DNA of 64,000 nucleotides, from positions 62,001-126,000 of the forward strand of contig NZ_APNL01000003.1 in assembly GCF_040361435.1 (NCBI RefSeq). Direction: 5' to 3'. Shown here in pieces: positions 62,294 to 64,000 of this stretch. The stretch is from Salinisphaera sp002433465. Its GTDB lineage: Bacteria; Pseudomonadota; Gammaproteobacteria; Nevskiales; Salinisphaeraceae. Position 1 is the first letter of the stretch. Every line of letters starts with the position of its first letter. Under the pieces are notes generated by a model. It ran no database searches. It was not told where the DNA came from and was given only the letters and a program-made list of their open reading frames with translations. Position numbers and translations under genes: made by a program.

Positions 62294-62575
62294 TTAAGGA
62301 AACTCTGCATAACCTGTCACGGTCGCGCCGGCGTGCTTTGCGCGTGATTGACAAGGAAGTGAGAGCGTAGCGTGCTCGTTGCACGGTAGCGAACACTGAC
62401 GCCGATCAAGCGCGCGCAAAGCCCCGGCCCGCAAGGGGTTCGGCCTCACAGACGCCGCGGCTGCGTTGCCGAGCTTGACCTGCCAGAAAGGCAGGCGCTG
62501 CGCCCGGACGCCTTGCCGCACCGCCTGTGAGGACTCGAACGCGATCCGCGAGAGGTTTATGCAGAGCTTCCTTAA
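62294..62575. repeat. MITE-like element (B type) between parE and parC
   Basis: A 282-bp segment with inverted ends: left TTAAGGAAACTCTGCATA, right (complement) TTAAGGAAGCTCTGCATA, 17 of 18 matching. The right half, including GGTTCGGCCTCACAGACG and CTTGACCTGCCAGAAAGG, is shared with the element at 47969-48264. It takes up most of the 457-base gap 62145-62601. Confidence 0.85.
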
Positions 62576-62601
62576 CTGTCTTGAACGCGGCGAGCGCACC
62601 A

Positions 62602-64000
62602 CTAAACCTCGGCCTCGTGGCCGCGGGCTTCGAGCCAGCCACGGCGGTCGGCGGCGCGCTTTTTGGCCAGCAGCATATCCATGAGTTCGTCGACTTCGGT
62701 ATCCGGCATGCCGTCTTCGTCGATCGACAGCTGTACCAGCCGGCGCGTATCCGGCGCCATGGTGGTTTCGCGCAGCTGCAGCGCGCTCATCTCACCCAGG
62801 CCCTTGAAGCGGGTGACGCTGATCTTGCGTTTCTTCTTTTCGTTTTCCAGGCGACGCAGGATCACGTCTCGCTCATCGCGATCCAGCGCATAGAACACTT
62901 CCTTTCCCGCATCGATCCGAAACAGCGGCGGCATGGCCACGAATACATGACCATGCTCGACCAGCGGGCGGAAATGCTTGACGAACAACGCACACAGCAG
63001 CGTTGCGATATGCAGCCCGTCTGAATCGGCATCGGCGAGGATGCAGACCTTGTGATAGCGCAGGCGGTCGAAGTTGTCGCTGGACGGATCCAGCCCCAGC
63101 GCTACCGAAATATCGTGGATTTCGTTCGAGGCCATGATATCCGCCGGCTCGACTTCCCAGGAATTGAGAATCTTGCCGCGTAGCGGCATCACTGCCTGAA
63201 AGTTGCGGTCGCGCGCCTGCTTGGCGCTGCCGCCGGCGGAATCGCCTTCCACCAGAAACAGTTCGGATCGCGACGGATCGTCGGTCACACAGTCGGTAAG
63301 CTTGCCCGGCAAGGCCGGCCCGGCCGTTACCCGCTTGCGTTTGACCTTCTTGGCGCTGCGCGCACGGGCCTGGGCGTTGCCGATGATCTGGGCCGCCAGC
63401 AGTTCGCCGGTTTCCGCGTGTCGATTGAGCCACAGCGAAAACGCGTCCTTGACCGCGTTGGACACGAAGCCGCTGATATCGCGCGAGGACAGCCGTTCCT
63501 TGGTCTGGCCCGAAAACTGCGGCTCGTTCATCTTCACCGACAGCACGTAGGTACAGCCGGACCAGACGTCCTCCGGTGCGATCTTGACCCCGCGCGGCAA
63601 GAGATTTCGAAACTCGCAGAACTCGCGCACCGCTTCGGTCAGGCCGGTGCGCAGACCGTTGACGTGGGTGCCGCCCGAGGCCGTGGGAATGAGGTTGACA
63701 TAGCTTTCGGCCACGCCGTCCACGCCGGGCTGGTCGGGCGCGAGCCAGGTCAGCGCCCAGTCGACGGTCTGGCTGCCGCCGTCTTCGCCGCCGGTAAACG
63801 CCGGCGTGATCACGCAGTCGATATCCTGCAGCGCATCGGCCATGTAATCGGCCAGCCCGTCGGCGTACTGCCAGGTGATGTCTTCCTGGGCTGCCTCGTC
63901 GACAAAATGCACCTTGAGGTTCGGGCACAGCACTGCCTTGGCCCGCAGCAAATGCTTCAGGCGCGCGGTGGCAAAGCGTGGGCTGTCGAAATACTGCGGG
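62602..64000 (-). CDS. parE: DNA topoisomerase IV subunit B, C-terminal part
   Basis: The gene continues past the right edge; the visible 465 codons begin within PQYFDSPRFATARLKHLL. They include the end of the GHKL/transducer region (GGSQTVDW, THVNGLRTGL) and the TOPRIM domain with ELFLVEGDSAGGSAKQARDR and the DADSDG metal site. GyrB-specific insertions are absent, and the parC gene follows, so this is ParE. Confidence 0.95.
   Translation of the reverse strand, partial: PQYFDSPRFATARLKHLLRAKAVLCPNLKVHFVDEAAQEDITWQYADGLADYMADALQDIDCVITPAFTGGEDGGSQTVDWALTWLAPDQPGVDGVAESYVNLIPTASGGTHVNGLRTGLTEAVREFCEFRNLLPRGVKIAPEDVWSGCTYVLSVKMNEPQFSGQTKERLSSRDISGFVSNAVKDAFSLWLNRHAETGELLAAQIIGNAQARARSAKKVKRKRVTAGPALPGKLTDCVTDDPSRSELFLVEGDSAGGSAKQARDRNFQAVMPLRGKILNSWEVEPADIMASNEIHDISVALGLDPSSDNFDRLRYHKVCILADADSDGLHIATLLCALFVKHFRPLVEHGHVFVAMPPLFRIDAGKEVFYALDRDERDVILRRLENEKKKRKISVTRFKGLGEMSALQLRETTMAPDTRRLVQLSIDEDGMPDTEVDELMDMLLAKKRAADRRGWLEARGHEAEV

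Noticed and set aside
1..64000. CRISPR arrays, prophage, toxin-antitoxin or defence islands
   Set aside because: No regularly spaced direct repeats, phage genes or defence signatures were seen; nearly all genes are core functions.

Overview
The window is a GC-rich, densely packed chromosomal segment of a gammaproteobacterium. Gene content and order (leuC, methyltransferase, leuD, leuB, asd-like, fimV, truA, trpF, trpB, trpA, accD, folC, SPOR protein, cvpA, purF, metZ) follow the arrangement known from Pseudomonas. The base composition, marine-type phosphate genes and protein sequences suggest a halophilic relative such as Salinisphaera; the genus is an inference. I see no rRNA, tRNA, CRISPR array, prophage or complete insertion sequence. 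Most genes are core housekeeping genes.

Layout. 1-3375: edge of a gamma-carbonic-anhydrase-like gene, tsaB, yoaA helicase and a TPR lipoprotein. 3468-5897: mrcB (PBP1b). 6000-16942: a phosphate island on the minus strand, transcribed phoB, phoR, then porin and a beta-propeller lipoprotein, then pstS-pstC-pstA-pstB-phoU. Readable Pho boxes lie before pstS, the porin and phoB. 17015-28566: pepN, a FabH2-type ketoacyl synthase, two alpha/beta hydrolases, pyrD, dusA, a peptidyl-prolyl isomerase, lpxH, a short-chain dehydrogenase and a ferritin-like DUF455 protein. 28569-46978: the long leu-asd-fimV-truA-trp-accD-folC-cvpA-purF-metZ block, with a divergent LysR gene at 47085. 48261-53142: a TPR protein with two NTF2-like modules, aroC, prmB and psd. 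53305-58132: the complete EF-P modification set (epmA, efp, epmB) followed by a FimX-like degenerate c-di-GMP receptor. 58502-64000: htpX, parC and the 3' part of parE.

What stands out. (1) Six short elements (about 150-300 bp) have terminal inverted repeats and internal hairpins. They sit in 3' regions, and several of their ends supply the TAG stop codon of the neighbouring gene; one looks like a hybrid of two subfamilies. (2) The aspartate-semialdehyde dehydrogenase at the leuB-fimV locus has Ala where the catalytic Cys should be, while the rest of the protein is well conserved. (3) Candidate terminators lie only 30-40 bases before two start codons (metZ and the propeller lipoprotein), suggesting read-through control. 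(4) The epmB promoter appears to place transcription start on the ATG (leaderless mRNA). (5) The FimX-like protein has lost both GGDEF and EAL catalytic residues.

I did not find an obvious new defence or biosynthetic system. The repeat family and the Cys-less dehydrogenase are the best leads for something undescribed.
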